Shown piece after piece: positions 25,801 to 34,230 of a stretch of 64,000 nucleotides of DNA (positions are counted from its first letter, which is position 1; every line of letters begins with the position of its first letter). The position numbers were made by a program, and so were the translations under genes. The stretch is from Sclerurus mexicanus (Eukaryota > Chordata > Aves > Passeriformes > Furnariidae). The notes under the pieces were generated by a model that ran no database searches, was not told the DNA's origin, and was given only the letters and a program-made list of their open reading frames with translations. Location of the stretch: assembly GCA_013396755.1 (NCBI GenBank), contig VWZF01003402.1, positions 372,001 through 436,000 of the forward strand, read 5' to 3'.

Positions 25801-28800
25801 AGGAACATTTAGCAAAATTTAATGTAAAAAAGCTATTTTAATCTAAACTTGTGTCACCTCTTTGGCTGTTCAGTAAATCAGTAGTGGATTTTTATTTGTG
25901 CTTGGGGTTTGTTTTTTTTTGAGCAAAGATTGTTCATTAGAATTAAGACTTCTACCTGAAAACAATAATGCACTTTACTACAGTGCACTGTATTTCAGTT
26001 TTATTTTAATAACATCCTTGAAAACTGTCCTGCATATGTATTCTGCCATATCTTTTCTTCTGTCTAAAAGAACTGCACTGTTTTAGTTACTTGCTCTGTA
26101 AATATAATAGAAAAGCTCAGGTGGAACTAAATGTGGTGCATTTAAATTGGTACATACTATTATTAGTCTCGGAGAATAAGAAGCTTTAGTTAGAACTCTT
26201 TGCAGAGACAGAGCTGTGTTACTACATTACAGTGCACTATTTGGACCTTATCATATTATCTTGAGGTTGCTTTCTGGTATCCACATGGAGATACTGATGT
26301 CTGTGGGTAGGACTTGCCTTACTTCCAGCTGAGATGAAACAGTGGAGGCACTGTTGTGCTTGGGAATAATAGTGCTAACTAGCCTGACTGTAGCAGTGGA
26401 TAACTGCTGAAACAACAGCTTGATCCTTTGACTGTAGCAGTGTTATTTCTCACATGTTTTAGATGATTTTGAAGGGAGGTAATTAGAATGATATCTGTTA
26501 TCACCATTATATTACCATTAACAGAGACAGCAGTTCAGATACAGAGTGGTGAAGTTGACTCAGTTCTATAGCAAACCAAAAACAAAGATGGGAGTAGTGC
26601 TTTATGTAAAAGACAACTCTATCTTTCTTGTGTTACACTTTCTTCTGTCATTTCTGCTCTGCCTTAATCACAGGAGTATAACACAGTGTGAATGCAAGTG
26701 TAGCCTTCCTATTTTGTTTATTTTCTTCTTTAACCTTCTCTCAGAAAGTATTTTTGAAATTAACAAGATGTAATACCAAGTTTGAAACTCTGTAACTAAG
26801 AATCCTTCTAATAACAAATAGAATCAAACAACATTGTTTCTGCACCAGTTGTTGCATATATAGGGCATTTAAAATTTGATGTTTTTAATAGAATCATTTG
26901 ATTGAAATAGAAATACATTGTTTTGTATCTGCAGTACATATTTGATTTTATTTCAAAATGCAAGAAGACCGAGTAATGAAGAAAAACTTTCTCTTTCTTT
27001 CAAACCATGATCAAATACCATACTGACTTATAATAGGTCATACAAGAAAGGCCTACAAGAAAGCTGGAGGGGTACTTTTTACAGGAACATGTAATGATAA
27101 TACAAGGTGGAATGGCTTAAAAATGAAAGAGGGGAGATTTAGATTAGGCATTGGGAAGAAATTATTTACTGTTAAGGTAGTGAGACACTGGAACAAATTG
27201 CTCAGAGAAGTTGTGGATGCCCCATCCCTGGAAGTGTTCAGGGCCAGATTGGATGGGGTTCTGAGCAACCTGGTCTAGTGAAAGGTCTTCCTGCCCATGT
27301 TAGGGAGGGTGGAACTAGGTGATCTTTAAGGTCCACTCCAGCCCAAAACATTCAATGATTCTCTACATATAAATTAGCTTCTCTCTAGTGTTTGAATATT
27401 TTTGTTGTGTTTGTTTTAACATATGCAAGATATCAAGATTCCATGAAACAATTTCCTCATGTGATATGGATGAATAACTGTATAAAAAAATTCAGCCAAA
27501 CTGATCAAGTTTCACTCTGGAAACATTAAAAGAACCAAAGTCTCCCTCAGCTTTGACTGTCTTCTGGCAGTCAACAAAGATGGCACACATTAAAGAAAAA
27601 TTCGAAGACATAATTTTCTGTGAGAACTATTAGGCTTTTCCACAAAAGGAGTGTTCTGCTTACTGCCATACCGAATGAACAGCCAGAATGGAATAATGCA
27701 AATTTAGATGCAGTGTCTGATTTACCTTTAATTTTTTAGAAGTTAAGAACTTGAAAACAGCCCACCAATATGGAATTCCAAAAAGCAGACTGTCTATAAA
27801 ATTTATCAGTTAGTACTTAAGAGCTGCTAAAAATATTTGTGATTATTTAAAATTATCTCTCATATGTTCATTAAAGTCAGTACAGTCATTAAATAATCAA
27901 AATTACAATATGCACAGTTGTATTAATTTGATCTGATAATTCTGAATTTTTGGAGTATATGAATCTTTGTAAAACATTAAAATTTAGTCTCTTGTGGTAG
28001 AGTGAAAAATCAAATTGTGATTATAGGAAAACAAATGTCTTCATTGTCATGGTGTATTTCATTGAAAGATTTATATGATTTTCAGAAGTATCACTAAGTG
28101 AGAAATTGCTCACTAAAAATGCTAACTAAATGATAACAGCACAAATTATAGAATCACAGAATCAGCTGGGTTGGAAGAGACGTATGAGATCATCAAGTCC
28201 AACCCTTGATCCAGCACCACTGTGATTACTAGATCATGCCACTAAGTGCCGCATCCAGTCTCATCTTAAAAACTTCCAGGGATGGTGAATACACCACCTC
28301 TCTAGGCAGGCTATTCTAATGCCTGATTACTCTCTCTGTAAAAAATTTCTTCTTAATATCTAACCTAAACCTCCTCTGGAAGAGCTTAAGCCTCTGCTCT
28401 CTTGTTCTATTGCTGGTTGCCTGGGAGAAGAGACCAACCCCCACCTGGCTACAACCTCCTTTTAGGTAGCTGTGGTAATTTAAAACTGACTGCTGTTTCA
28501 GCTCTTGAGTAAATTTGATTTTTTTTCTTTAAAGCTTATGTGAACCAAATCAGCAAAAATTGCAATCTAAATATTTTTGAATATTGTGTGAATGTGAATG
28601 TGAATGATCTTATTGCTCTTCGCTTGTTTGCTAAGAATATAGTACTACAAACTGGAAAATCAAGATTTGGTGAACATCTTGAAAATGAATTTGTGGAAGA
28701 AAGAAAAAACTTGAAAGAAAAAGCATCAGTGGTGGCACAGTGTTTGGAAAGAAAGGAGGAGAAAGTGCGAAATCATGCAAAAACACATCGAAGCTTGATT

Positions 28801-28986
28801 TCTGGAGATGTAGATTCAGGGACGACTGACCTACATCAAAGACCACATAAGGCACTGAAGAAAAATAAAAACAAAACAAACAAAACTACTTTGGAATTAG
28901 ATAACAAATTGCCATCAAAGGTGATTCAGGAACTAAATACAGTGCTGCAGAAGAACAGGGCATTTCATAATGAAACCTCTAGCTAA
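4642..28986 (+). CDS. ARAP2: ARAP2 C-terminal part (nine exons; RA domain, last PH domain, tail); 5' part outside window
   Basis: Joining nine exons gives a continuous frame of 374 residues and a stop. Residues 4-97 form a Ras-association domain (from GDLLIEVYVERKEPD to AYLIIKRF). Residues about 113-215 form a PH domain, with the strand motif FQDRYFVLREG and the C-terminal helix MEWMISIFIAQ, whose Trp (residue 207) is the near-invariant PH tryptophan. Residues 216-374 are a basic tail with the conserved stretches DIWPPAGK, KSPRIRGLPLIPI, LKEKASVVAQCL and NKLPSKVIQELN. The order RA, PH, tail and these motifs match the end of ARAP2 as I remember it. Family knowledge: ARAP2 is a PtdIns(3,4,5)P3-dependent GAP for ARF6 at focal adhesions; its RhoGAP domain lacks the arginine finger and binds RhoA-GTP. 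The paralogues ARAP1 and ARAP3 share the architecture, but the tail fits ARAP2 best. The gene runs off the left edge. Confidence 0.93.
4717..5725 (+). other. ARAP2 intron a-b
   Basis: An intron of 1,009 bp that is AT-rich. It holds an imperfect TACATATA-rich stretch around 5310-5350 and GTTT repeats at 5630-5650. The overlapping ORFs on both strands near 5260-5575 look like chance. Nothing else is seen. Confidence 0.7.
5726..5843 (+). CDS. ARAP2: ARAP2 exon b: RA domain core
   Basis: A 118-nt exon encoding window residues 26-64 plus one base of codon 65. The acceptor is TATTACAG and the donor is GTTAGT. The peptide runs from VSPLMEAEELISDIL to WATFEVLENGEL, covering the RA helix and the IWATFEV strand. 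Phase 1 at the 3' end joins the next exon's AA to make Glu 65. Confidence 0.92.
5844..10370 (+). other. ARAP2 intron b-c
   Basis: An intron of 4,527 bp. It contains a short tandem duplication at 7555-7596 and A-rich runs near 5948-5972. No recognisable transposon or exon. The 88-codon antisense ORF at 9104-9370 has no recognisable homology. Confidence 0.7.
7555..7596. repeat. Tandem duplication, 23-bp period, 1.8 copies
   Basis: The 19-bp word ATTGTTTAAAAATAAAAAT occurs at 7555-7573 and again at 7578-7596, separated by GTTT. This is a local AT-rich tandem duplication in the intron. Confidence 0.85.
10371..10499 (+). CDS. ARAP2: ARAP2 exon c: end of RA domain
   Basis: A 129-nt exon with acceptor CATTTTTCAG and donor GTATGT. 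It completes Glu 65 and encodes RPLHYTENVLEQVLHW and then AYLIIKRFLTAD. These are the last helix and strand of the RA fold and the linker to the PH domain. It ends in phase 1, one base into Glu 108. Confidence 0.93.
10838..10875. repeat. (TA)19 microsatellite
   Basis: An uninterrupted alternating TA run of 38 bp, 339 bp after exon c. It is followed by more ATATA-rich sequence to about 10925. It is probably polymorphic in length and may extrude. Confidence 0.95.
10995..11677 (-). mobile_element. CR1 LINE fragment (5'-truncated, antisense)
   Basis: Avian CR1 non-LTR retrotransposon in reverse orientation. The minus-strand translation at 11628-11362 contains CR1 reverse-transcriptase C-terminal motifs in degenerate form (VLGVLVDGKLNMSQQC, SREGIVLLCSAL, LESVQRRAT). 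The remainder is the CR1 3' region (TGCACAGGACCAT, TTGGACACTTTCTAA). The terminal octamer repeat is missing at the left edge, so the 3' end is trimmed. It resembles the copy at 34231. Confidence 0.93.
15468..15607 (+). CDS. ARAP2: ARAP2 exon d: first half of C-terminal PH domain
   Basis: A 140-nt exon. The acceptor is CTTCTTGGTAG at 15467. Two bases complete Glu 108, followed by KNEKGSVKAGNLKYK and then GNKFQDRYFVLREGNLLLYK, the beta1-beta3 strands of a PH fold. The donor, AAG|GTACAG, is weaker than its neighbours. Reading through it meets a stop at 15650-15652, and an AATAAA lies at 15781. Confidence 0.92.
17344..17373 (+). repeat. 30-bp word, source copy of local duplication
   Basis: This 30-bp stretch (starting ATAAGATTTGTTAAGTTAC) is repeated exactly at 17761-17790. 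Here it sits in ordinary intron sequence, running on into a T-tract. Confidence 0.9.
17710..18503 (+). mobile_element. CR1 LINE fragment (sense), with internal 27-30 bp foreign insert
   Basis: CR1 3' region on the + strand. It starts in the segment around AGGTGCTGCATCTG, continues through recognisable RT C-terminal coding (degenerate, with stops) and the TTTACTGTGAAGGTGGTGAG region, and ends in the CR1 terminal repeats ATTCTGTGATTCTATA at about 18486-18501. The sequence at 17761-17790 interrupts the usual CR1 wording (TATCAATA...GGCTGGG) with a copy of intron sequence from 17344-17373. Confidence 0.94.
17761..17790 (+). repeat. 30-bp word, inserted copy inside CR1
   Basis: An exact copy of 17344-17373 in the same orientation, located inside the CR1 element and flanked by ATA on both sides. 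CR1 elements normally read straight through this point, so this copy is the insertion. Confidence 0.9.
18884..18966 (+). CDS. ARAP2: ARAP2 exon e: middle of C-terminal PH domain
   Basis: An 83-nt exon with acceptor TTTATTTGCAG and donor GTAAGA. It encodes ASKPEKVLPVNSLKVYLGVK and KKMKPPT, then two bases of Asn 182. It begins 380 bp after the end of a CR1 element in the preceding intron. The lysine-rich KKKMK falls in a PH loop. Confidence 0.9.
18967..20376 (+). other. ARAP2 intron e-f
   Basis: An intron of 1,410 bp with a T/G-rich low-complexity stretch at 19660-19735. No repeat family or exon is recognised. The ORFs at 19534-20173 are in this low-complexity context and have no resemblance to known proteins. 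Confidence 0.7.
20377..20412 (+). CDS. ARAP2: ARAP2 exon f: 36-nt small exon in PH domain
   Basis: A very short exon with acceptor TTCTTTCTTTCAG and donor GTAGGT. It completes Asn 182, encodes WGLAIFSEKHQ, and leaves two bases of Trp 194. The phases match both neighbours, and the peptide matches the W-G-L...S-E-K-H pattern of the family. Because it is a multiple of three, skipping it would drop 12 residues from the PH core without a frameshift. Confidence 0.88.
20413..20882 (+). other. ARAP2 intron f-g
   Basis: A short 470-bp intron with nothing recognisable in it. Confidence 0.75.
20883..20946 (+). CDS. ARAP2: ARAP2 exon g: end of PH domain
   Basis: A 64-nt exon with acceptor TTGTGTTCTAG and donor GTATTA (weak after the fourth base). 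It completes Trp 194 and encodes YICCDGQDVQMEWMISIFIA plus a final Gln. This is the last PH strand and the C-terminal alpha helix, including the conserved tryptophan (residue 207). Confidence 0.9.
20947..25524 (+). other. ARAP2 intron g-h
   Basis: An intron of 4,578 bp. It contains an antisense CR1 at 24367-25120 and a GGTTT run near 22320. About 3.4 kb of AT-rich sequence before it has no recognisable feature. The ORFs at 21135-22732 have no recognisable homology. Confidence 0.7.
24367..25120 (-). mobile_element. CR1 LINE fragment (5'-truncated, antisense)
   Basis: Reverse-oriented CR1, about 750 bp. The left end has the CR1 3' terminus (TCACAGAATCA) followed by the GTCCAACCTATGACC region. 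The minus-strand frame at 24963-24718 retains RT motifs (KKAKGILACIRNSVASRTKE, ILPLYVALVRPHLKC, LLEHVQRREMELVKGLEH). The right end is the segment around GTAGGACCTGGCACTTGG. It is the best-preserved RT remnant in the window and lies in the intron before exon h. Confidence 0.94.
25525..25653 (+). CDS. ARAP2: ARAP2 exon h: post-PH tail
   Basis: A 129-nt, 43-codon phase-0 exon with acceptor ATTTTGTTTTTCAG and donor GTAAGT. It encodes HADIWPPAGKARKQSITKSP, then RIRGLPLIPIHQ and finally RGNIE. The DIWPPAGK and GLPLIPI motifs are diagnostic for the ARAP2 tail. It lies about 400 bp downstream of a CR1 fragment. Confidence 0.92.
27050..27364 (+). mobile_element. CR1 LINE 3' fragment (sense)
   Basis: About 315 bp of the CR1 3' end on the + strand. 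It begins GCCTACAAGAAAGCTGGAG, passes the GAGACACTGGAACAAATTG and GATCTTTAAGGTCCA segments, and ends in a decayed terminal repeat (CAATGATTCT). It is 5'-truncated with no coding potential left. Confidence 0.93.
28147..28474 (-). mobile_element. CR1 LINE 3' fragment (antisense) near last ARAP2 exon
   Basis: About 325 bp of reverse-oriented CR1. The left edge has the 3' terminal octamers (GAATCACAGAATCA) and then AGTCCAACCCTTGATCCAGC. The right edge breaks off around CTTTTAGGTAGCTGT. It ends only about 160 bp before the chosen acceptor of the last coding exon. Confidence 0.93.
28636..28986 (+). CDS. ARAP2: ARAP2 last coding exon: C-terminal tail and stop
   Basis: Encodes 116 residues ending NETSS and a TAA stop at 28984-28986. 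I chose the acceptor at 28635 (pyrimidine-rich tract, GCTAAG). Exon h ends in phase 0 and only this site keeps the frame, giving NIE|NIVLQTG, then FGEHLENEF and LKEKASVVAQCL. A stronger-looking tract ending TTTAAAG at 28534 would read L-M-stop from exon h. The exon is lysine-rich (KKNKNKTNK) and probably disordered. The part up to the conserved LKEKAS is the least certain. Confidence 0.85.
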   Translation, partial: NIVLQTGKSRFGEHLENEFVEERKNLKEKASVVAQCLERKEEKVRNHAKTHRSLISGDVDSGTTDLHQRPHKALKKNKNKTNKTTLELDNKLPSKVIQELNTVLQKNRAFHNETSS

Positions 28987-29540
28987 TTTCCTGAGTCTGA
29001 AGTTTAATACATAGACATATATATATGTGTATGTACATATTCGTTTGTGTGTATTTTCTGTGCTAAAGTAGTTTGTTTTGATATGTGTAGTTTGTACAGT
29101 GCAGAGGAAATATAATTTGTTTATATGCAGCTGTTGATTTTGTATATGTGTATGCCATGTTATAATTTAAGATTGAACTGAGAGAACTGATTATGTAAAA
29201 CTCCTGAAATCTGGAAGCTTTCCTGTGCAATGCAAGGACACCAGGATTTTGTTTATTATTTCTTTTTGTATCAGATTTTGTTTGATATAGTAATTCTAAG
29301 CACTGTCAAAAACTTTTGCTCTGTTTATACTCTGTACACCTTGTAAGTACTGAAGATATATTTTTGGAAGGAAGACAAGATACACACTGGAATTCGTACT
29401 ATTTGCCTGCAATATTTTTAATTGTCTAACACTATAAAAAATAGTAAAATTTGCTTTGAAATTGATTTTTGTTTGGTTTGTGTTTGGGTTGGGTTTTTGG
29501 GGTTTTTTTGTATTCAAGAATAAAATTGATATTTGCTTCC
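28987..29540 (+). other. ARAP2: ARAP2 3' UTR (proximal extent)
   Basis: AT-rich, TGTA-rich sequence following the stop codon, with no further ORF of note. The proposed end is the first canonical poly(A) signal at 29519. The transcript could extend further, because later AATAAA-type hexamers exist in the AT-rich flank (for example near 31730). The end is therefore inferred. Confidence 0.5.
29519..29524 (+). terminator. Candidate poly(A) signal AATAAA for ARAP2
   Basis: Canonical AATAAA, 533 nt after the stop codon. It is preceded by a long T/G-rich tract (29466-29510) and followed within 30 nt by T-rich sequence. It is the first canonical hexamer in the 3' UTR. Whether it is the main site cannot be told from sequence. 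Confidence 0.5.
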
Positions 29541-29954
29541 ACAGATTTGTCTTCTGACAAAGCAGCTTGTGAAAGAATCAAAAGGGAGAGGAATGTAGTA
29601 GATGAGAAAATGTATTAATTCATGTATCTCAAGCCTGTGTCTCTGTGGTGTACATCTGATTATGACATCTAAGCAATGAGAGAGAATATAGAGATGACAA
29701 AAAGAAGTCTTCAAAGCAACAGCTAATTTTAACAGGTACATGAAATAGAATTGTAGCATCATCTCTTTTTGCTTAATGGGCTGAAGTAATGTTATAAAAA
29801 GGCATTGGTTAGCTCAGGGTGACAAAGGCAGACTTTTTTATTGCTGTTTGAATAGTGCTTGCTTGGTGCTGACAGTTACTGGGATCTTCTGAATATTTAA
29901 TATTCACAGGATAAATTAATTTCCTTTACAAAAATTGGTCTCCACACAAACAAA

Positions 29955-29989
29955 GTCAATTAAGTCAATTAAGTAACACAGTCAATTAA
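29955..29989. repeat. Three copies of GTCAATTAA within 35 bp
   Basis: GTCAATTAA occurs at 29955-29963, 29964-29972 and 29981-29989. The first two are in perfect tandem. The reverse complement, TTAATTGAC, resembles a homeodomain-type site. Confidence 0.85.
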
Positions 29990-31869
29990 GAAGTGAGATA
30001 CTAAATAAGGGAGGAGATTAACCCCTCTTTTTACTGTGAGGGCAAAGGTGAAGAGTATGCTATTTGCAGAGAGTAGTAAATGCCTGTGCTGAAACCATAG
30101 AATGGCTCTTCTGAGTGTGAGGACAGGTCCCAAGATAGATGTAACATCCTCATTTGCTGTGTTCTGCCTGTGTAGGCAGCAGTCCTGAAGATACATGATT
30201 GTAGCACACTGCATCTACTTTGGTTTTTAAGCCCAGAGTTCCTTTTATTTAAAAATCAACATCTCTCTTCAAAACAAGACCTGTTCAAACAACAAAATTA
30301 TTTTGTTTTCTTCTGTTTTTTTATGAATTTATCTTGACTTATCCCCTGGGATTGCCTCCTTCCTATCTCATGGCATATCCATTTTTACTTTGTCCCATAG
30401 CAGCTGGATGGGCAAAAGGCACTGCTGTGCTGAGGCTGTTTTCAGGTGTTGCAGATGCTGTCTGGTTAAGCAGCAGGACCAACACATCAGAGCACTAATG
30501 AGCTCACATGGCATGTTTGCTTCAGGGGAGGCGGTAACAACAGCATCTGCTTGATTTTGCTGCTGTCCCTTTTGTGGTCTGACTAGCCTTGCTGCCACAG
30601 ATTTTCACCAGTCTTCTAAGAACTTACTGATGTCTTCAGTGTTTGATTAGAATTGGCCAGATCTCTTAGGGCAGAAGAGAGGGTTTAAAATTATTTCATG
30701 TTTATTGGAAATTGTTTTAAATTGTCTCTTAATGACTTAAAATTTCAGAGGAAAGAAATTCAATTTATCAGCATCAATGACATTTGATTTTTATTAATGT
30801 TTTGAGGATGTTTTATGTTGCTGCTGAATTTCTTCCCACACAGAAGCAGTATGCTCACTTATTCCCTCTTCTATTTTTGGTAGTCACAGGTGCTGTAATA
30901 TTTCTCACATCATTTACATCTATTCTTGATTGCATTGAGCAGCTTAATTGGAAAAGTAATTTGTTTGATTGAAGAAATTAGGCAAGTGACTCAAATAATA
31001 TATCTGGCAACTCTGCTAGAAAGCACAGAGAAAATGAAATCAAACTCAAATATCATTTTATTTATTGTTCTGGAATGTAGCACTGACAAAGCAAGTTTAG
31101 TCTTTCAGACTTTGCACTTACCTTATTTGACCAGTTGTTAAATCTGAAACGAGTTTGTAGATTTTAATTTTCCCAGTGCACTATTGACTGTTTTGCTACC
31201 TTTAATTTGCAATTGAACCTTTTCTAATCATTGAGGCCCTGGCTCAAGGAAGCATAGCAGCCTGAACTTAAATTATATTGATTAAATCTGGTGCTTAAAG
31301 TTAATAAACAGATTCTTAAGTGCTGATTTGAATGGGGGCCTAATGCTATCAGGAGAAATTACTATATTTTCTGTCTGAGGCTAGACTGGAATGTACCGTT
31401 TACAGTTGTACTTTTACTTGTAAATATTTTTCAGTATTGAGTTATGGTTGCTGTATTGTTTATCTTTTTATTGGGTCCTTAAAAATGACATTCACCTCAC
31501 TGCTGAAAGCCTCATGCATCATTTAAGCCACTACACTAATGGAATAAATGGAGCAATGGAAGGGTTTTGTGCATTGAAGTGAATATGTCCACGAAGAAAA
31601 CGTTTTGTGTATTTTTATTGGCTCTAAGGGCTACAGAAACACTTGTTCTATTTCAAAAGCACATCACAGGTAAAATATCTGTATAACTGCTGTTAACAGG
31701 CCCTAAAAATCAAGAAGAAAAGAACTTTAATAAAATATGTTTAAATTTGGTGTTGCATGTATACATACACAAATACACTGTATGTGTGTATATGTGCATG
31801 CACATAAGTGCACATCCACAGAGGCACACTGAATGGTGACAGTGTTAACCGAAGGAAAATTTATTTGGG

Positions 31870-32120
31870 GAAATGGAAATTTAATTTGCAATGAATTATT
31901 TCAAGTAGATATCAAAGTCTTGGACCAATCATGTGATGCATTATTGTTGCACTACACCTTTCAGACTGATTTAAGACCGGCAGAATAAATGTGGTTTGTT
32001 GCAATATCTTAATGGCTGCTGATCTCTAATTGTTCCTGTGCCGTGTTGTCAACTGGTAAAGGAAGTGTAATTTTCAAAGAATTGTAATTATTTGAATAAA
32101 TGCTATTTCTCAAAACTAGG
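31870..32120. promoter_or_regulatory. Possible conserved non-coding element (unproven)
   Basis: An AT-rich, repeat-free stretch dense in homeodomain/POU-like words (TTAATTTGCAATG, TGATGCATTATTG, TCTAATTGTTCC). It lies in the likely gene desert 3' of ARAP2. The call rests only on composition and word content; no alignment was possible. Confidence 0.25.
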
Positions 32121-34230
32121 TGACGGATTTTTTCAGAAAAAAAAATTAATAAAAATGGTGAAAAAAAAACAACTTCTCTTTGTCTTCCCATGTGAAAGCT
32201 ATTGAATAGCCTGGTGAGTGCATACTTTCTGATCTGCAAAATGGAGTTAAATGAAACCCAGGTATTTTATGTATGGGCTTATAGCAGTGAAAAGACTTAA
32301 ATCTTAGTAAATCTCAGGTTCATCATTACCTTATTAGACTTCTGCAACCATGACAGATATAAAGCTGACATGTAAGCATTGTTGTTTTCATAATAATGTC
32401 TGTTTTCTGTTTGTGTTTTTTCACACTTCTTAGGATGGGGGAGAGAAGCAAGTGAAATCCCTCCACCCAAAAAAAAAAAAAAAAAGTGAGCTGGTTTCTT
32501 TGTTTTCTTTTTTCCTTTGAGCTGGGTATTGACTATTATTTTTCTTACTAGAATTTTTCTTGGAAACAGATCTCTTTCCGAGGTACTATTTTGGGCTGGC
32601 AGTTCAGAAGAGCAGTTTGACTAATAGGTTTTGTGCCTCAGCAGAGACTGTTTTAGTGTGGGGTCAGTTTCCCCAGCTTAGATCTACAGAATGTGTTCAT
32701 GCAGACCTTCCCTTTACTGTGTGACTTGACTTGAGATGCAATTTTTGCATTAAAAAGTTTTGTAAATGTTTTCCAAGAATCTGTCCAGTGGGGAAAGGAT
32801 ATCCCCAAAAATGTCTTCAGTTAATGGGGAAAGCTTGGACATGTTGTTTCTTCCTTGTGAAGAGCTCTGGGCTGTTCTGCCTAAGGCAAGTTGTTAGGAT
32901 GCCTCCAGCTCTCTCTGCCAGAGGCACCCCTGGGGTGCCTTCCACTGTCATGTATTGGGGTAGTTTTAGACTTCTCTGGAGATACAGGTTTATCAGAGAG
33001 TAAAAGTTACAGGAATTCTGTCTCACTGCTGTGATTCTTCTCTCCCCTGATACAGTGCTGGCACAGTTTGTGTTCCTGTGAGTACTACCAGGTTACCACA
33101 AACTGCACAGCTCAAGTTCCAGATTATGGAGTCTAGGAAGAAATTTACATGCTCTGCTGGGATGGTGGTGGTGCCTGCAGGAGTTAGAAGGTAAGGGGTG
33201 CATCTCTCACTAGCTGAGACAATTTGCAATGAGCCTACCCTGTCGTATCACCTTTCTGATTTTTAAATACCATTTTCCAGTGTAGTCTGTTTTAGTGGGG
33301 AAGGATCAGTTATCAGACTTTGCTTGCATCTAAATTAGAACAACTTCAATTGGGCTTAAGTCCAAATAGAAATTGAATAAAAAATCGGAAAAAAACCCAG
33401 TGTTCTAAAAAATACATTTGTTTTGGGCTACTTAAGGCAAATCTGTGTTTTCAATAAGTTACATTGGGAAACCTGAACTCTGTACGTGTGTGGTAGAAAC
33501 AGACTACCTTGATGGATGGATGGAATGTCTTCCAAGTTAAATTATTTGCAAAAATATGTACTAATTTTCAAAACTGAGCCTATTGCAGCAGAATTGACAG
33601 GAAAGATTCAAAATTCTTGAATATTGTATTCCTACTTCTGAACTGCTAGAGAGATTTTTCTGTGCTGACGAAAAAAGTATATGTCAAACTCAGTGTTTTT
33701 TGAGAGTAAATTGTTCTCTGTAAAAAAGGCAGAAAGCCTTGCAGAGTTTTTTCAATGGTTCACACTAGATTTGGAGATTGTACTGCTTTACTTGCAACTC
33801 CACTGCAAATGGGATCCATCTGCTGCTCAGTTAAGGAGAAAAACAGTCCTGCTCTTTTAGTTCTTACCACGGCTGTAGCTTAGCTGGCTAGTTACTGTCT
33901 TTGCTGAAATTTCTTTGTGAACATTCCTGTTATGATTTGCCACTCATCTTTTACTAGAAATTCATGACAATCTGTGATACTGAAGGAGGAGGAGATGTGG
34001 ATGTTAATGCCACAGCTGCAGTAGACAATCTTCCTATGGACCTGTACTCCTATCACTGCAGTTCAGATTTTTGGAGTGTTTTAATACTTGCTTAGCCTAC
34101 CTCACCTTACTTGAGCACTTCCTGATTTTTCCTCTAGACCCTATTCTATGTCTTAGAGTCTGAAACATCCTAATCTTTAGGTTATCTTCTCCTATTCTCC
34201 TCATTGCCTTGATGTGTTTTAGTTCTGCAT

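Larger units (their letters stand above)
25654..28635 (+). other. ARAP2 last intron (h to last exon)
   Basis: An intron of 2,982 bp containing two CR1 fragments (27050-27364 sense, 28147-28474 antisense). The sequence just before the accepted exon start (28475-28635) includes two unused acceptor-like sites at 28501 and 28534. Confidence 0.7.
29541..34230. other. Intergenic DNA downstream of ARAP2
   Basis: No gene or recognisable transposon is seen. It contains a GTCAATTAA triplet repeat (29955-29989) and TAAT-rich stretches that may be conserved elements (31150-31330, 31420-31580, 31870-32120). There is also a poly(A) run at about 32468-32486. ORFs of up to 90 codons are consistent with chance. 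Confidence 0.6.

Noticed and set aside
28086..28135. Possible small exon reading ...L-S-E-K... after TTTTCAG
   Set aside because: The short resemblance to the tail is probably chance. There is no usable GT donor before the in-frame stop, and a CR1 begins immediately after.
28535..28635. Extension of the last exon back to the acceptor at 28534
   Set aside because: The open frame continues upstream, but joining from phase-0 exon h would hit a stop after two codons. The in-frame peptide from this part does not resemble the ARAP2 tail.
30368..30598. 76-codon antisense ORF in a slightly GC-richer patch
   Set aside because: No recognisable homology or transposon signature; treated as chance.
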